Positions 9,510-18,880 of a stretch of DNA of 55,264 nt are shown one piece after another. Numbering within the stretch: position 1 is the stretch's first letter; the number at the start of each line of letters is the position of its first letter. The position numbers and the translations under genes were made by a program. The notes below the pieces were generated by a model, which made no database searches, was not told where the DNA came from, and saw only the letters and a program-made list of their open reading frames with translations. The stretch covers positions 1 through 55,264 of the forward strand of contig LFKV01000018.1 of NCBI GenBank assembly GCA_001189345.1, read 5' to 3'. This DNA is from Candidatus Paraburkholderia kirkii. Lineage in GTDB: Bacteria > Pseudomonadota > Gammaproteobacteria > Burkholderiales > Burkholderiaceae.

Positions 9510-10241
9510 ATGAAAACGACATTCCGCTTTGCCCTCGCGACGGCCGCCGCATTTGCCGTCACGCTCGGCATCGGCTGTTCGGCGCAGGCCGACCAGACCA
9601 CCGACAAGCTCAAGGCGACGCTCGAATCGCGCATGGGCGAAGCGACCATCAAGAGCATCGAAAAGACGCCCGTTCCGGGTCTTTACGAGGTGAATCTCGG
9701 CTCGCAGATCGTCTATAGCGACGCAACCGGCAATTACGTGCTGATCGGCGATCTCGTCGATACGCGCAGCAGCAGGAACATCACCGAAGCGCGGCTCTCG
9801 GAAACCAACAAGATCGACTTCACGAAGCTGCCCTTCGAGAATGCCGTGAAGGTGGTGAAGGGCAACGGCAGCCGCAAGATCGCCGTGTTCTCCGATCCGA
9901 ACTGCCCGTACTGCAAGCAGCTCGAATCGACGCTCAAGTCGATCGATAACGTGACAGTCTACACCTTTCTGTATCCGGTGCTCTCCCCGGATTCGACGGC
10001 CAAGTCGAAGTCGATCTGGTGCTCGAAAGACCGGGGCACGACGTGGGAAGGCTGGATGCTCGACCACAAGGCGCCGACCACCGCCGCGAATTGCGACACG
10101 ACGGCCATCGACAAGAACCTGAAGCTCGGCCGCTCGGTGAACGTCACCGGCACGCCGACCGTGTTCCTCGCCGATGGCCGGCGTCTGCCGGGCGCCGTGC
10201 CCGCCGATCGGCTGGAAAAGGAACTGTCCGCCGCACACTGA
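9510..10241 (+). CDS. dsbC: Periplasmic disulfide isomerase DsbC
   Basis: 243 residues with a Sec signal peptide (MKTTFRFALATAAAFAVTLG, cleavage probably after AQA). The N-terminal dimerisation domain is followed by a thioredoxin fold with active site CPYC (SDPNCPYCKQL) and the cis-proline loop VTGTPTVF. A second Cys pair (WCSKD and ANCDT) fits the structural disulfide of DsbC. It corrects wrong disulfides in periplasmic proteins, kept reduced by DsbD. Sits 65 bp after the ubiquinone hydroxylase gene, in the same direction, and is followed by its own terminator. Confidence 0.95.
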   Translation: MKTTFRFALATAAAFAVTLGIGCSAQADQTTDKLKATLESRMGEATIKSIEKTPVPGLYEVNLGSQIVYSDATGNYVLIGDLVDTRSSRNITEARLSETNKIDFTKLPFENAVKVVKGNGSRKIAVFSDPNCPYCKQLESTLKSIDNVTVYTFLYPVLSPDSTAKSKSIWCSKDRGTTWEGWMLDHKAPTTAANCDTTAIDKNLKLGRSVNVTGTPTVFLADGRRLPGAVPADRLEKELSAAH

Positions 10242-10260
10242 GCGCGCATCGAAAGGAAGG

Positions 10261-10289
10261 GAGGCGCGTCACGCGCCTCTCGTGTTTTT
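10261..10289 (+). terminator. Rho-independent terminator after dsbC
   Basis: Perfect 8-bp stem GAGGCGCG/CGCGCCTC with a three-base loop, followed by TCGTGTTTTT, 20 bp after the dsbC stop. Confidence 0.8.
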
Positions 10290-10389
10290 ACGGCCATGCT
10301 TCCGCGAAAGCGCCGCGTAATCGGCCGGCCTCGCAAGCAAGGCTCCCGGCGCGGCAGCACGCGCCCAGAACAAGAACCAGGACATCGCG

Positions 10390-12213
10390 ATGACTGAGCT
10401 CATTCAATCGATGCAGCCCGTGTGCTATAGCATCGTTCCGAAAAATCCCGCCGCGCATCTCTTCGAAGTGACGCTGACCGTGGCCGAACCCGATCCGGCC
10501 GGGCAGCGCTTCCTGCTGCCGGTCTGGATTCCGGGCAGCTACATGATCCGCGAGTTCGCGCGCAATATCGTGACGCTGCAGGCATTCAACGCGGCGGGCC
10601 GCAAGGTCGCCATCGAGAAGATCGACAAGCACGCGTGGCAGGCCGCGCCGGTCGACGGCCCGATCATGCTGCGCTACGAGGTCTACGCGTGGGACATGTC
10701 GGTGCGCGCTGCGCATCTCGACGACACCATCGGTTTCTTCAACGGCACGAGCGTGTTTCTCGCCGTGGAGGGGCAAGCGGGCGCGCCGTGCATCGTCGAT
10801 ATCGAGCCGCCGCCGGGCGGCGCGTATCGCAACTGGCGCGTCGCCACGGCGCTTCCCGAGGCGCGCGGCACGAAGCGCTACGGCTTCGGCGCGTATGAGG
10901 CGGCGAACTACGACGAGCTCGCCGATCATCCCGTCACGCTCGGCGAATTCGCCCTCGGCGGCTTTACCGCGCACGGCGTGAAGCACGACATCGTGATCTC
11001 GGGGCGCGTCGTCAATCTCGACATGAATCGTCTCGCCGCGGACCTGAAGCGCGTCTGCGAAGCGCAGATCGCGCTCTTCGAACCGCGCACGAAGAAAGCG
11101 CCGGTGGATCGCTATGTGTTCGTGACCGTCGCCGTCGGCGATGGTTACGGCGGGCTCGAGCACCGGGCCTCGACGGCGCTGATCTGCAATCGCACCGATC
11201 TTCCGGTGCAGGGCCGCCCGGAGACGACCGAGGGCTATCGCACCTATCTCGGGCTGTGCAGCCACGAGTATTTTCATACATGGAACGTGAAGCGCATCAA
11301 GCCGGCGGCGTTCGCGCCCTACGATCTGTCACAGGAAAATTACACGACGCTGCTGTGGCTCTTCGAGGGCTTCACGTCCTACTACGACGATCTGATGCTC
11401 GTGAGGAGCGGCCTCATCACCGTTGGCGACTACTTCAACCTGCTCGGCAAGACCATCGGCGGCGTGCTGCGCGGCACGGGCCGTCTCAAGCAGTCCGTCG
11501 CGCAAAGCTCGTTCGACGCCTGGGTGAAGTACTACCGCGCCGACGAAAACGCGCCGAACGAGATCGTCAGCTATTACCAGAAGGGTTCGCTCGTCGCGCT
11601 GGCGTTCGATCTGTCGATTCGCGCACAAACCGACAACCGCAACAAGTCGCTCGACGACGTCATGCGCCTGCTGTGGCAGCGTTACGGCCGCGATTTCTAT
11701 CACGGCAAGCCGCGCGGCATTCTCGAGGAAGACGTCGAGGCGCTCTTCGCGGAGGCGACCGGCGCGGATCTGCGCTGGCTGTTCCGCGACGGCGTGCGCG
11801 GCACGCGCGACCTGCCGCTCGACGCGTTGTTCGAGCCGTTCGGCATCGCGCTCGCGCCCGACCTGCTGGGCAACGGCGCGGCGCTCAAGCCGTCGCTCGG
11901 CGCGCGCGTGCGCGGCGGCGCGGATTGCACGCTCGCCGTCGTCCACGAGGGCAGCGCGGCACAGAAGGCGGGATTGTCGGCGGGCGACGTGCTCGTCGCG
12001 ATCGACGGGCTGCGCGTCACCGGCTCGAATCTCGATGGCCTGCTGTCGCGCTATCTGCCGGGCGCGAAGGTGGAAGTGCACGCATTCCGCCGCGACGAAC
12101 TGCGCTGCACCGAGGTGAAGCTCGATGCGCCGGAGGTCGCGCGCTACGTGCTGACGGCTATCGACGGACGCGGCCTGTCGAAGCAATGGCGCGAGCGCTG
12201 GCTGAAAGGCTGA
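10390..12213 (+). CDS. M61-family metallopeptidase with PDZ domain
   Basis: 607 residues, usual length for this family. The N-terminal beta-rich domain opens with HLFEVTLTV and WIPGSYMIREFARN, a family hallmark. The zinc site is SHEYFHTWNVKRIKP (HExxH at about residue 297) with the third ligand in LWLFEGFTSYYDD. A C-terminal PDZ domain (about 495-575) contains the binding-groove region AAQKAGLSAGDVLVAIDGL. These are glycyl-aminopeptidase-like enzymes; the physiological substrate is unknown. No signal peptide is obvious, so it is probably cytosolic. It has its own promoter region after the dsbC terminator and its own downstream terminator. Confidence 0.93.
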   Translation: MTELIQSMQPVCYSIVPKNPAAHLFEVTLTVAEPDPAGQRFLLPVWIPGSYMIREFARNIVTLQAFNAAGRKVAIEKIDKHAWQAAPVDGPIMLRYEVYAWDMSVRAAHLDDTIGFFNGTSVFLAVEGQAGAPCIVDIEPPPGGAYRNWRVATALPEARGTKRYGFGAYEAANYDELADHPVTLGEFALGGFTAHGVKHDIVISGRVVNLDMNRLAADLKRVCEAQIALFEPRTKKAPVDRYVFVTVAVGDGYGGLEHRASTALICNRTDLPVQGRPETTEGYRTYLGLCSHEYFHTWNVKRIKPAAFAPYDLSQENYTTLLWLFEGFTSYYDDLMLVRSGLITVGDYFNLLGKTIGGVLRGTGRLKQSVAQSSFDAWVKYYRADENAPNEIVSYYQKGSLVALAFDLSIRAQTDNRNKSLDDVMRLLWQRYGRDFYHGKPRGILEEDVEALFAEATGADLRWLFRDGVRGTRDLPLDALFEPFGIALAPDLLGNGAALKPSLGARVRGGADCTLAVVHEGSAAQKAGLSAGDVLVAIDGLRVTGSNLDGLLSRYLPGAKVEVHAFRRDELRCTEVKLDAPEVARYVLTAIDGRGLSKQWRERWLKG

Positions 12214-12248
12214 CGTACGAGGCGAAAGCCGCGCGCCCGGATTGTTCC

Positions 12249-12285
12249 AGCCGTGCAACGATCCGTCACGGGCGCACGGCTTTTT
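12249..12285 (+). terminator. Rho-independent terminator after the M61 peptidase
   Basis: Eight-bp stem AGCCGTGC/GCACGGCT around a 17-base loop, followed by TTTT, 35 bp past the stop codon. Confidence 0.7.
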
Positions 12286-12366
12286 CCCGAAGGTCGAAAT
12301 GCGAAGAATGCTTCCTAAGCCGGGCGCCGACGGTGCCCGAAACCCGATAAGGAACAGGAAGCCATC

Positions 12367-12963
12367 ATGACGACGATTCTGCAAATCAACTCCGCCGCCC
12401 GTTCGCAAGGCGCTCAATCGACGCTGCTCGCCGACGAACTGACCGCGAAACTGCAACAAAGCAACCCGGGCGCGAAGGTGGTCGTGCGCAATCTGCTGGC
12501 CGAAGGCCTGCCGCACCTTGACGACGCGACCCTCGGCGCATTCTTCACGCCCGCCGAGCAGCGTAGCGCGGACCAAGCCGCGATCAACGCGAAGAGCGAG
12601 GCGTTGATCGCCGAACTGCAAGCGGCGAACATCGTCGTGATCGCGGCGCTGCTGTACAACTTCGGCATCTCGTCGCAACTGAATGCCTACTTCGACTGGA
12701 TCGCGCGTGCGGGAATCACATTCCGCTATACGGAGAATGGCCCGGAAGGTCTGGTCAAGGGCAAGAAGGTGTTCGTTGTCTCGGCGCGCGGCGGCAAGTA
12801 TGTCGGCACCCCGCACGATTCGCAGACGCCGTATCTCAAGTCGTTCCTCGGCTTCCTCGGCATGACCGACGTGAACTTCATCTACGCCGAAGGCCTGAAC
12901 ATGGGGCCGGAAGCGGCCGGTGCGGCGCTGGCGTCGGCGCGCGAGGCGATCGCGGCGCTGTAA
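12367..12963 (+). CDS. azoR: FMN-dependent NADH-azoreductase
   Basis: 198 residues, flavodoxin-like fold. The phosphate-binding start [16 protein letters not shown] (residues 4-19) grips FMN. The loop [22 protein letters not shown] at about 97-118 is the AzoR signature (commonly M/LYNFxxPxxLKxxxD), and VFVVSARGG at about 138 lines the flavin. The enzyme reduces quinones and azo compounds with NADH in the cytosol. Single gene with its own spacing on the left. An IS66 end begins only 7 bp after its stop codon, so any native terminator has been displaced. Confidence 0.95.
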   Translation: MTTILQINSAARSQGAQSTLLADELTAKLQQSNPGAKVVVRNLLAEGLPHLDDATLGAFFTPAEQRSADQAAINAKSEALIAELQAANIVVIAALLYNFGISSQLNAYFDWIARAGITFRYTENGPEGLVKGKKVFVVSARGGKYVGTPHDSQTPYLKSFLGFLGMTDVNFIYAEGLNMGPEAAGAALASAREAIAAL

Positions 12964-13040
12964 GCTTTCCGTAAGCGCTCGATCTGTACCGTTGTCTCGT
13001 TCTAGGTAGAAGATGCAATCATCAGCCGCAACGGACACGA

Positions 13041-13313
13041 TTGACCGACAGTGTCCACGAACTGCGGAGAATGGACACAGTGTCTCAGACAGTCGAATTG
13101 CCGGCCAAGCGCCAGAACCGGCGGCATCCGTTGGAATGGAAACGAACGGTCGTCGAGCAGACATTTGAACCAGGAGCCTCGGTCGCTCGGGTCGCCCGCG
13201 ACAACAACGTCAATGCCAACCAGGTATGGGCGTGGCGCAAACTGTACGCGCAGGGCCTGCTGGTCGAAGATGCTCAGACGCAGGCCATGTGCTCCAGCAG
13301 TCTGGTTCGCTGA
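13041..13313 (+). pseudogene. tnpA: IS66 tnpA, truncated
   Basis: Encodes the helix-turn-helix part of the IS66 accessory protein TnpA: MDTVSQTVELPAKRQNRRHP, then EWKRTVVEQTFEPGASVARV and NNVNANQVWAWRKLYAQGLL. After QTQAM the frame enters deleted tnpC sequence and stops at 13313. The same protein is encoded more fully at 18391-18744, which shows where the truncation lies. TnpA binds the element in the cytosol and is required for transposition, but its exact role is not settled. Confidence 0.8.
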
Positions 13314-14016
13314 TACACCGGATCGTCGCGGCGAACATCCGCAGCGACACCTTGCCAGCTTCAAGGGCGTACTGCAGGCTGACGCGTTTGCCGGCTACGC
13401 GGAACTCTACGCCGGTGGTCAGATCCGGGAAGCTGCGTGCCTGGCACATGCACGTCGAAAGCTGCACGATCTGCACGCTGTGCGACCGTCGTCGATTACC
13501 AACGAAGCACTCGAGCGCTTTGGCGCGCTCTATGGCATAGAGGAACACATTCACGGCAAGCCTCCGGGGGAACGGCTGCGAGTTCGCCAGACGCAGGCGG
13601 TGCCGCTGCTTGAGGATATGAAGCGGTGGTTCGAAGCGACGATTCTCACACTCTCCGCGAAATCGGACACCACCAAGGCGATCCAGTACTCGTTGAATCG
13701 CTGGCCTGCGCTTGTCTACTACTGCGGTGATGGTCAGGCGGAGATCGACAATCTGATCGCCGAGCGGGCGCTACGCGGCGTCGCAATTGGAAGGCGGAAT
13801 TATCTGTTTGCCGGCGCAGACACAGGCGGCGAACGTGCAGCCGCGATGTACAGCCTGATCGGCTCAGCACGCCTGAATGGTATCGATCCCGAAGCCTATC
13901 TGCACTACGTCATCGAGCGCGTTGCCGATTACCCGATAAACCGCATCGACGACCTGTTACCCTGGAACGTCGCTCCTGTGTTGCCCGCCTCCGCGCACAT
14001 CGATTCCATTCGCTAG
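13290..14016 (+). pseudogene. tnpC: IS66 tnpC (DDE transposase), C-terminal half
   Basis: The frame reads WFADTPDRRGEHPQRHLASF, GVLQADAFAGYAELYAGG (a catalytic Asp of the DDE domain), CLAHARRKLHDL, then the conserved C-terminal end ALRGVAIGRRNYLFAGADTG and NGIDPEAYLHYVIERVADYP. The N-terminal zinc-binding and helix-turn-helix regions and the first part of the catalytic domain are deleted. The stop at 14014-14016 is followed by the right inverted repeat. The 3' half of this protein is present again, identically, at 54142-54909. Confidence 0.85.
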
Positions 14017-14072
14017 CAGCGCCGCCTTCAAAGGTCAATGTCGACCCTCGATGGTACTGATCGAGCGCTTAC

Positions 14073-15425
14073 GGCGAGCACGTCGAGGCTCGGCGCGCTG
14101 CGCTGGACTTGCGGCACGGGCGGCGGTTTCGGTGACGGCGCCGATCCGCCTTCGACGCGAATCGGCGCGAGCGCGATGTCGCCGACCGCGCGCGGCGGGC
14201 GTACCCGGCGAGGATTCGGGCTGTGCGCACTTGCCGAGGTCGAGCGGTGCACGTGCGCCGTCGAGCGGCGTCGCGATCATGGAGGCACCGGCGTTGCTCA
14301 GCGACTGGCCCGCGCCGGCGGTCCCGGCATGCGGCGGCGGCGCCACTGTCGGGCTCGACGCCGCGGGGGCGAGCGCCTTCGCTTCCTGCCGGGCCTGCGC
14401 CGATGCCGCCGCCGTGCTGGCCTCCTCGCCCTCGAACAGCCGTCGCGCTTTCGCGAGGGCGTCGCCGGCGGCGCCGTAATCTCCGATCAGCGATTGCGCG
14501 AGCGCGATGCCATACCAGTTCGCCGCCGGATTGAGCGCCGTCTGGTCTTCGATCTCCGACCTGAGCCGGCTCGCGACTTCGCGATAATCGCTCGCGTAGT
14601 TCACCTGCAGCACGCGCGCTCGGGCACACACGAACGCGTATTCCACCGACCGGCGCAGCTGCCGGTACAGCACGCGCCGCGCGCGGCCCTCCATGTCGGC
14701 GATGCGCTCCGTCGTGAGCGGGTGCGTGCGCACGTAGGGCGGCACGCCGTTGTCGGCCATCGTCGAGCGGTCGAGGCGTTCGAAGAATGCCGCCATCGCA
14801 TAGGGATCGTAGCCGGCGGCGGCCAGCATCTGAAAAACCGACGCGATCGGCCTCATGCTCTCGGCCGAGCGCGAAAAGCGCAGCTGACTGTCGATCGCGA
14901 ACGCCTGGCCGCCCATCGCGATGCCCATGCCCAAATCGCCGCTGTGCGCCAGCAGGCCCGCGAGCAGATCGGCCAGCATGCCGGCGAGCGCCGCGTAGCT
15001 GCTCTTTTCCTGCGCGCCGAGCATCCGCGCGATGTGGCGCTGGAGCACGTGCCCCATTTCGTGGCCGATGACCGACGCAAGCTCCGATTCGGTCTGCGTC
15101 GCCGCGATCAGCCCGATATTCACGCCGATGAAGCCGCCAGGCATCGAAAACGCGTTGATCTGCGGATCGCGCACGGCGAACAGGTCGAAATCGGGCCGAT
15201 AGCCGCCGAGGTATTGCGTGGCGGCCGCGGCCGACAGCTTCGAGGAGATCGAATCGAGATAGTCGCGGATCAGCCAGTCGTCGAGATAGTCGGGATCGGT
15301 GCGCACTTCGCGCATCATCCGCTCGCCGACCTTGCGCTCGGCCTGCGGCGTGAGCGAGCCGCCGGAGCCGTCGCCGAGATCGGGCAACTGCACCGACGAG
15401 AGCGGCACGCGCAGGCCGGACATCG
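14073..15425 (-). pseudogene. M48 zinc metalloprotease (BepA-like), cut at both ends by IS66
   Basis: The minus strand encodes a periplasmic BepA-type M48 protease. QLPDLGDGSGGSLTPQAERK opens the mature part, IGHEMGHVLQRH is the zinc-binding HExxH site, SELASV precedes it, and AEMRPIASVFQML-like sequence and the TPR-rich end (WYGIALAQSLIGDYGAAGDA) follow. The reading frame starts inside an IS66 end at 15426, so the signal peptide and natural start are missing. At the other side the gene runs into IS66 copy A at 14072; the last 80 or so residues before it are basic and low-complexity, suggesting an extra frameshift. BepA-like enzymes help outer-membrane protein assembly; this copy is unlikely to be exported or active. 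Confidence 0.75.
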
Positions 15426-15578
15426 GTAAGCGCTCGATCAGTATGTCGAGGGTCGACATTGACCTTTGAAGGCGGCGCTGCTAGCGAATGGAATCGATGT
15501 GCGCGGAGGCGGGCAACACAGGAGCGACGTTCCAGGGTAACAGGTCGTCCGACCGAGTTTCATAATGCATCTCTCCCG

Positions 15579-17681
15579 TTAGAATCCTGGTAGTCTCAAC
15601 GTCTTCTCGTCTTGCAGCGCCTCGAAGTTCCGTGGCCTTCTCTCAATCACACTTCGCACGCCTATCTGCACGGCGTCAGAATCCAGCGACGCCACCGGTA
15701 TCTGCCACGGGGCACACGGCATGAGCTGTGAGGCGGGCAAGATCCCTTCATCAATGAGACGGTGAACGGAGCCAACGCAGATCTGCAGGCGCCGTGCAGT
15801 TTCCTCGACGCTAATCAATTCGCCGTCGTTAGATGCTGGATCGAAGGCTGCTATTCCCAGTCTCTCGCGCAGCTCCCGTACCCTAACGGTCGTCCACGTC
15901 TTGCCGTCGGAGGGTTTACAGCGCATCCGGTTCATTGTCACGGCCAAGTCGCGATCCGGTCATTTACCACCGAGTTTGCGCATGACCTCCACCGACCCGT
16001 ATTGCGTCTGTGCTTCGGTATCGGGATAGCGGCCGCCGCGTATCCGCGCGATACGCACCTCGGTATGTCGCCCTCCGGTTCAATGGATTGCAAGCACAGC
16101 TTCATTGGAAGAGTCGTCCAGATCGATCACCACTTCCTGGATAAGAACCCGTACTATTCGTTGCTTGGTTCTCGGGGTGGCGCCTGATGCGTTCCACGCA
16201 GTCGGCAAGTCGTGTGCGAGCGACATCAGTCGCCCCCCCGGTCAACTTCCGGATTGGCAAGAACCTTCGTATCAAGAGATTCGATGCGAATCTGGAGTTC
16301 AGCAACACGCTCAAGTGCAGCGTTCCATCGCGCTTCCAGTTCACGTGCGACCAGTCGCTTGCCAGGATCAACTGCCTCGTAGCGGCGCTCTGCCAGCGAG
16401 GCTTCATAGCGCGCTTCTTCCGCTTCGCGCGCCAATGCTTTTCGCACCTCATCATCCTTGTGGGACCGCGTTTCACTCGCTCTTATTGCGGCGTCTACTG
16501 CATATGTCGAAACCACTTCCAGTAGTTGAGTTGCTATGGCCTTGTCGACACGTACGCCGCCGATGCCGATGCAAAGTCCGGCGCCAACGTGACTGTCGTC
16601 GCCCCGGCACTGGTAGCGGTGCGCTTGCCCCGATCTCATCCCATAGAAGACCCGCATCATCCGGCCGCATCGGCCACATCTTACAAGGCCGCCCAACAAC
16701 GCGCGGCCACCTCGCGCAGATTTGCGAGACATTCGCTTTTGCATATGCGCATTCTCGGCAATCATCCGCTGATTTTCCTCGAATTCATTCCAGGTGATAT
16801 AGCCTGGATGGTGATCTTTCAGTAAGACGTTCCACGACTGCATGGGCTTACTGCGAGCACTACCTTTTCTCGCTCTCCCATCAACAACATGAGTCTCAGA
16901 ACTCTTCCTGCCAAATACATAAGCTCCAGCGTAGACCGGATGCTGCAATAGCTTGATTACGTTGTGATAGGCAGGTGACTGCCACGCAATCCGGTTGCCA
17001 ACCGCGCTCTGCCTCAGAACGGGCAATTGGAGCTTCTCCAGCTTGGCCCACAGGAACACCTGACGGGCGCTTCCTAGCTCTCGAAACCGACGGAACACGA
17101 GGTGGATTGTTTCCGTGACGCGTTCATCCGGGTCCAGTTCAATTTTCCCCAACTCATTCCAGCAGTATCCTGGCGGCAATGAGAATCGAAGTTCCCCTCG
17201 TGCAGCTTTCGCATCGCGTGCAGCAATTCCACGCTCACGTAACAGACTCAGCTCATACTCCGACATTGATCCCTTCAGGTCCAGTAAAAGGCGATCGTTC
17301 GTGAGCCGCGGATCGTGTACGCCATCGGGATCAATAATTAGCGTACCAGTCAAGGCGCACAGGTCGACGAGATGATGCCGGTCACGGCCGTTGCGCGCAA
17401 GTCGCGATGCCTCGATACAGAATACCGCACCAACCGTACCGCCGCATATTGCAGCCACGAGTTTCTGAAATCCGGGCCGCTCCGTAAGCCCAGACCCTGA
17501 ACGACCCAGGTCATCGTCTATGACGGTAACGTTGGCGAAAACCGGTCTTGCGCGCGGACTCGGCAAGATCGTACTGACGTCGCTTGCTTTCCGTGTGGTT
17601 ATGCACCTGACCAGGTGACGATTGACGAACGTATACGACGGCGTCGCGACCCAGATGCGCGGAACTGATTTTAGAATTCAT
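15579..17681 (-). pseudogene. Large serine recombinase with C-terminal HTH, inactivated
   Basis: The start is the ATG at 17681 (DAVVYVRQSSPGQVHNHTES, catalytic Ser in RQSS), overlapping the upstream gene's stop. A one-base excess in a T run at about 17533 shifts into the long frame IDDDLGRSGSGLTERPGFQK, EASRLARNGRDRHHL, a zinc ribbon (CGRCGRMMRVF ... C) and a coiled-coil region. A run of seven C's at about 16234-16240 gives a second frameshift. Near 16083 a TGA stop sits where IHWTGGRH is expected. After a natural-looking stop, the last ORF (15579-15947) encodes the helix-turn-helix tail ISVEETARRLQICVGSVHRL. Three independent hits make it clearly inactive. Confidence 0.85.
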
Positions 17682-17859
17682 CGCCGGCCTCCCGCGCCTG
17701 ATCCACGTTCTCCACGGAGGTGCCTAGCGCTTCCAGAAGAAGGTCTGCTACGGCCTGTATCAGTTCTTCGCGCGTTGGCGCCGGGAGGAGAAGCACCGGC
17801 TCTTCCCGGTCTAGTAATAGAGTCAGTTGCTTCCTTGGGGTCATCGACGATGGTCTCAT
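17671..17859 (-). CDS. Small accessory protein upstream of serine recombinase
   Basis: 62 residues: MTPRKQLTLLLDREEPVLLL, then TREELIQAVADLLLEALGTS and an acidic tail. Leucine-rich helical proteins of 50-60 residues commonly sit immediately before this type of recombinase. The stop overlaps the recombinase ATG (17681) by about 11 bases, a coupled arrangement. The start may be the internal ATG in front of TPRKQ at 17844. Biochemical role unknown. Confidence 0.55.
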   Translation of the reverse strand: MRPSSMTPRKQLTLLLDREEPVLLLPAPTREELIQAVADLLLEALGTSVENVDQAREAGDEF

Positions 17860-18145
17860 CTGAATTACTTTCCCGTTTTCGAATCAAGGAAGACAATGAT
17901 CCCCCATCGGGCGACAGCGTCGTCTCGCACGCGAGGACGTCTCGCAGTTCCATCAATGCGTTCAGGGCAACTTCTGGAGAACCCAACGACATCGTGTCGC
18001 ACCGCGCCTTGTCAAACATCCGTCCTGGCAGTTCCCGCGATAGCCCGTTGCGGACTTCTACATGAATCACTTCTGCGGCGCCGCGTCCCTTACGACGAAC
18101 CACCTGAAGTTGCTGCCCGTGCAATGGATGCCATGGATACTCCAT
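17678..18145 (-). CDS. DUF5372-like accessory protein of the recombinase element
   Basis: From the ATG at 18145 it reads MEYPWHPLHGQQLQVVRRKG, then EVIHVEVRNGLSRELPGRMF and VALNALMELRDVLA. The opening (HPLxGQ-like, followed by a strand-rich RELPxRM segment) fits the small DUF5372 protein that begins these operons. The frame continues past the family end and overlaps the 62-residue ORF in another frame as far as 17678. The last 60 residues (arginine-rich) are therefore probably a run-on after loss of the natural stop. Function unknown. Confidence 0.45.
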   Translation of the reverse strand: MEYPWHPLHGQQLQVVRRKGRGAAEVIHVEVRNGLSRELPGRMFDKARCDTMSLGSPEVALNALMELRDVLACETTLSPDGGSLSSLIRKRESNSDETIVDDPKEATDSITRPGRAGASPPGANARRTDTGRSRPSSGSARHLRGERGSGAGGRR

Positions 18146-18182
18146 CGTGACAAACTTCAATCGGTATGCTGAATGTTGCTTG

Positions 18183-18300
18183 GTCACCACGGCGCCCTCT
18201 GAAGATAAAAACCTGGCCACCGTACGGATCCTTCTCAAGCACTGTCTGCACCTTCGCTGCAAGCGAATTAAAGCCGGATCACATGTCAGTGACGCCTGCG
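18183..18300 (-). pseudogene. tnpB: IS66 tnpB fragment
   Basis: On the minus strand this reads GVTDM, a TGA stop, then SGFNSLAAKVQTVLEKDPYG and GQVFIFRGRRGD, the start of IS66 TnpB (Orf2). The TGA replaces the Arg (CGA) of the DMRxGF motif. The same stop is present in the copy at 55154-55264, so both descend from an already damaged element. The fragment ends at the junction with the nested element. Confidence 0.75.
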
Positions 18301-18390
18301 GCGATCCAGATCCGCGTATTTGCAGGCAGGCCGATCATCAGAGAAGCCGCTCGAGTACCAGGCGCAAGATCGTCGCGTCGGGCGTGCCTT

Positions 18391-18744
18391 CTATCCGGAC
18401 GGAAGTATTGCCGTGCTGAAGCTCAATCCTGCCGCTCGTAGTAACTGGAGCGGCCTGCACAACTTCGTCGAATCCGGCAGATGGTCAGTTGCCCGATCGG
18501 GCTGAACATCGACAACAACAGGCAACATGGCCTGCGTCTGAGCATCTTCGACCAGCAGGCCCTGCGCGTACAGTTTGCGCCACGCCCATACCTGGTTGGC
18601 ATTGACGTTGTTGTCGCGGGCGACCCGAGCGACCGAGGCTCCTGGTTCAAATGTCTGCTCGACGACCGTTCGTTTCCATTCCAACGGATGCCGCCGGTTC
18701 TGGCGCTTGGCCGGCAATTCGACTGTCTGAGACACTGTGTCCAT
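18391..18744 (-). pseudogene. tnpA: IS66 tnpA (copy B)
   Basis: About 117 residues starting MDTVSQTVELPAKRQNRRHP, with the helix-turn-helix (GASVARVARDNNVNANQVWA) and then QTQAMLPVVVDVQPD. Compared with copy A this is the fuller version. The last part (CRPLQLLRAAGLSFSTAILP) is expected for TnpA, but the tnpB that should follow is broken. Lies just inside the 18825-18844 inverted repeat, as in IS66. Confidence 0.7.
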
Positions 18745-18844
18745 TCTCCGCAGTTCGTGGACACTGTCGGTCAATCGCGTCCGTTGCGGCTGATGATTGC
18801 ATCTTCTACCTAGAACGAGACAACGGTACAGATCGAGCACTTAC

Positions 18845-18880
18845 GTTCTTTGCCCGGTCGATCACGAATTTCCCAGCCAT
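18845..18880 (-). pseudogene. YegP (DUF1508) gene, cut after codon 12
   Basis: The minus strand from 18880 reads MAGKFVIDRAKN, the opening of DUF1508/YegP proteins (typical MAGKFxxxxAKNGxFxFNLKA). A purine-rich GGAAGG lies just before the ATG. At 18845 the gene meets the IS66 inverted repeat, so the insertion separates 12 codons from the rest. No remainder is found elsewhere in the window. Confidence 0.6.

Larger units (their letters stand above)
12971..14072 (+). mobile_element. IS66-family element, internally deleted (copy A)
   Basis: Bounded by inverted repeats: GTAAGCGCTCGATCTGTACC at 12971-12990 and, inverted, GGTACTGATCGAGCGCTTAC at 14053-14072 (19 of 20 match). IS66 elements normally carry tnpA, tnpB and tnpC in about 2.5 kb. 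Here only the 5' part of tnpA and the 3' part of tnpC remain, fused by an internal deletion near 13290. No 8-bp target duplication is visible in the flanks (AGCTTTCC left, GGCGAGCA right), so the ends probably came together by recombination. Non-autonomous. Confidence 0.85.
15552..18182 (-). mobile_element. Serine-recombinase mobile element nested in IS66 copy B
   Basis: Three co-directional ORFs: a DUF5372-like protein, a 62-residue protein, then a large serine recombinase whose terminal HTH protein follows. This is a recurrent gene order in proteobacterial genomes. The limits are set by where IS66 sequence stops (15551) and resumes (18183). I see no terminal inverted repeats, as expected for serine-recombinase elements. 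The recombinase carries several inactivating changes, so the element is dead. Confidence 0.65.
15426..18844 (-). mobile_element. IS66-family element (copy B) split by a nested serine-recombinase element
   Basis: The tnpC-end inverted repeat with 126 bp of terminal IS66 sequence lies at 15426-15551, matching copy A's right end in reverse orientation. The tnpA end (GGTACAGATCGAGCACTTAC) lies at 18825-18844, followed inward by tnpA and part of tnpB down to 18183. Between 15552 and 18182 sits an unrelated serine-recombinase element. Only about 0.8 kb of IS66 sequence remains, so the nesting was accompanied or preceded by a deletion. Flanking 8-mers (GGACATCG and GTTCTTTG) do not match as a target duplication. 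Confidence 0.8.

Noticed and set aside
11329..13164. 611-residue minus-strand ORF across the M61 peptidase and azoR
   Set aside because: Spans two well-supported plus-strand genes and an intergenic terminator, with shadow-type Arg/Ala/His composition.
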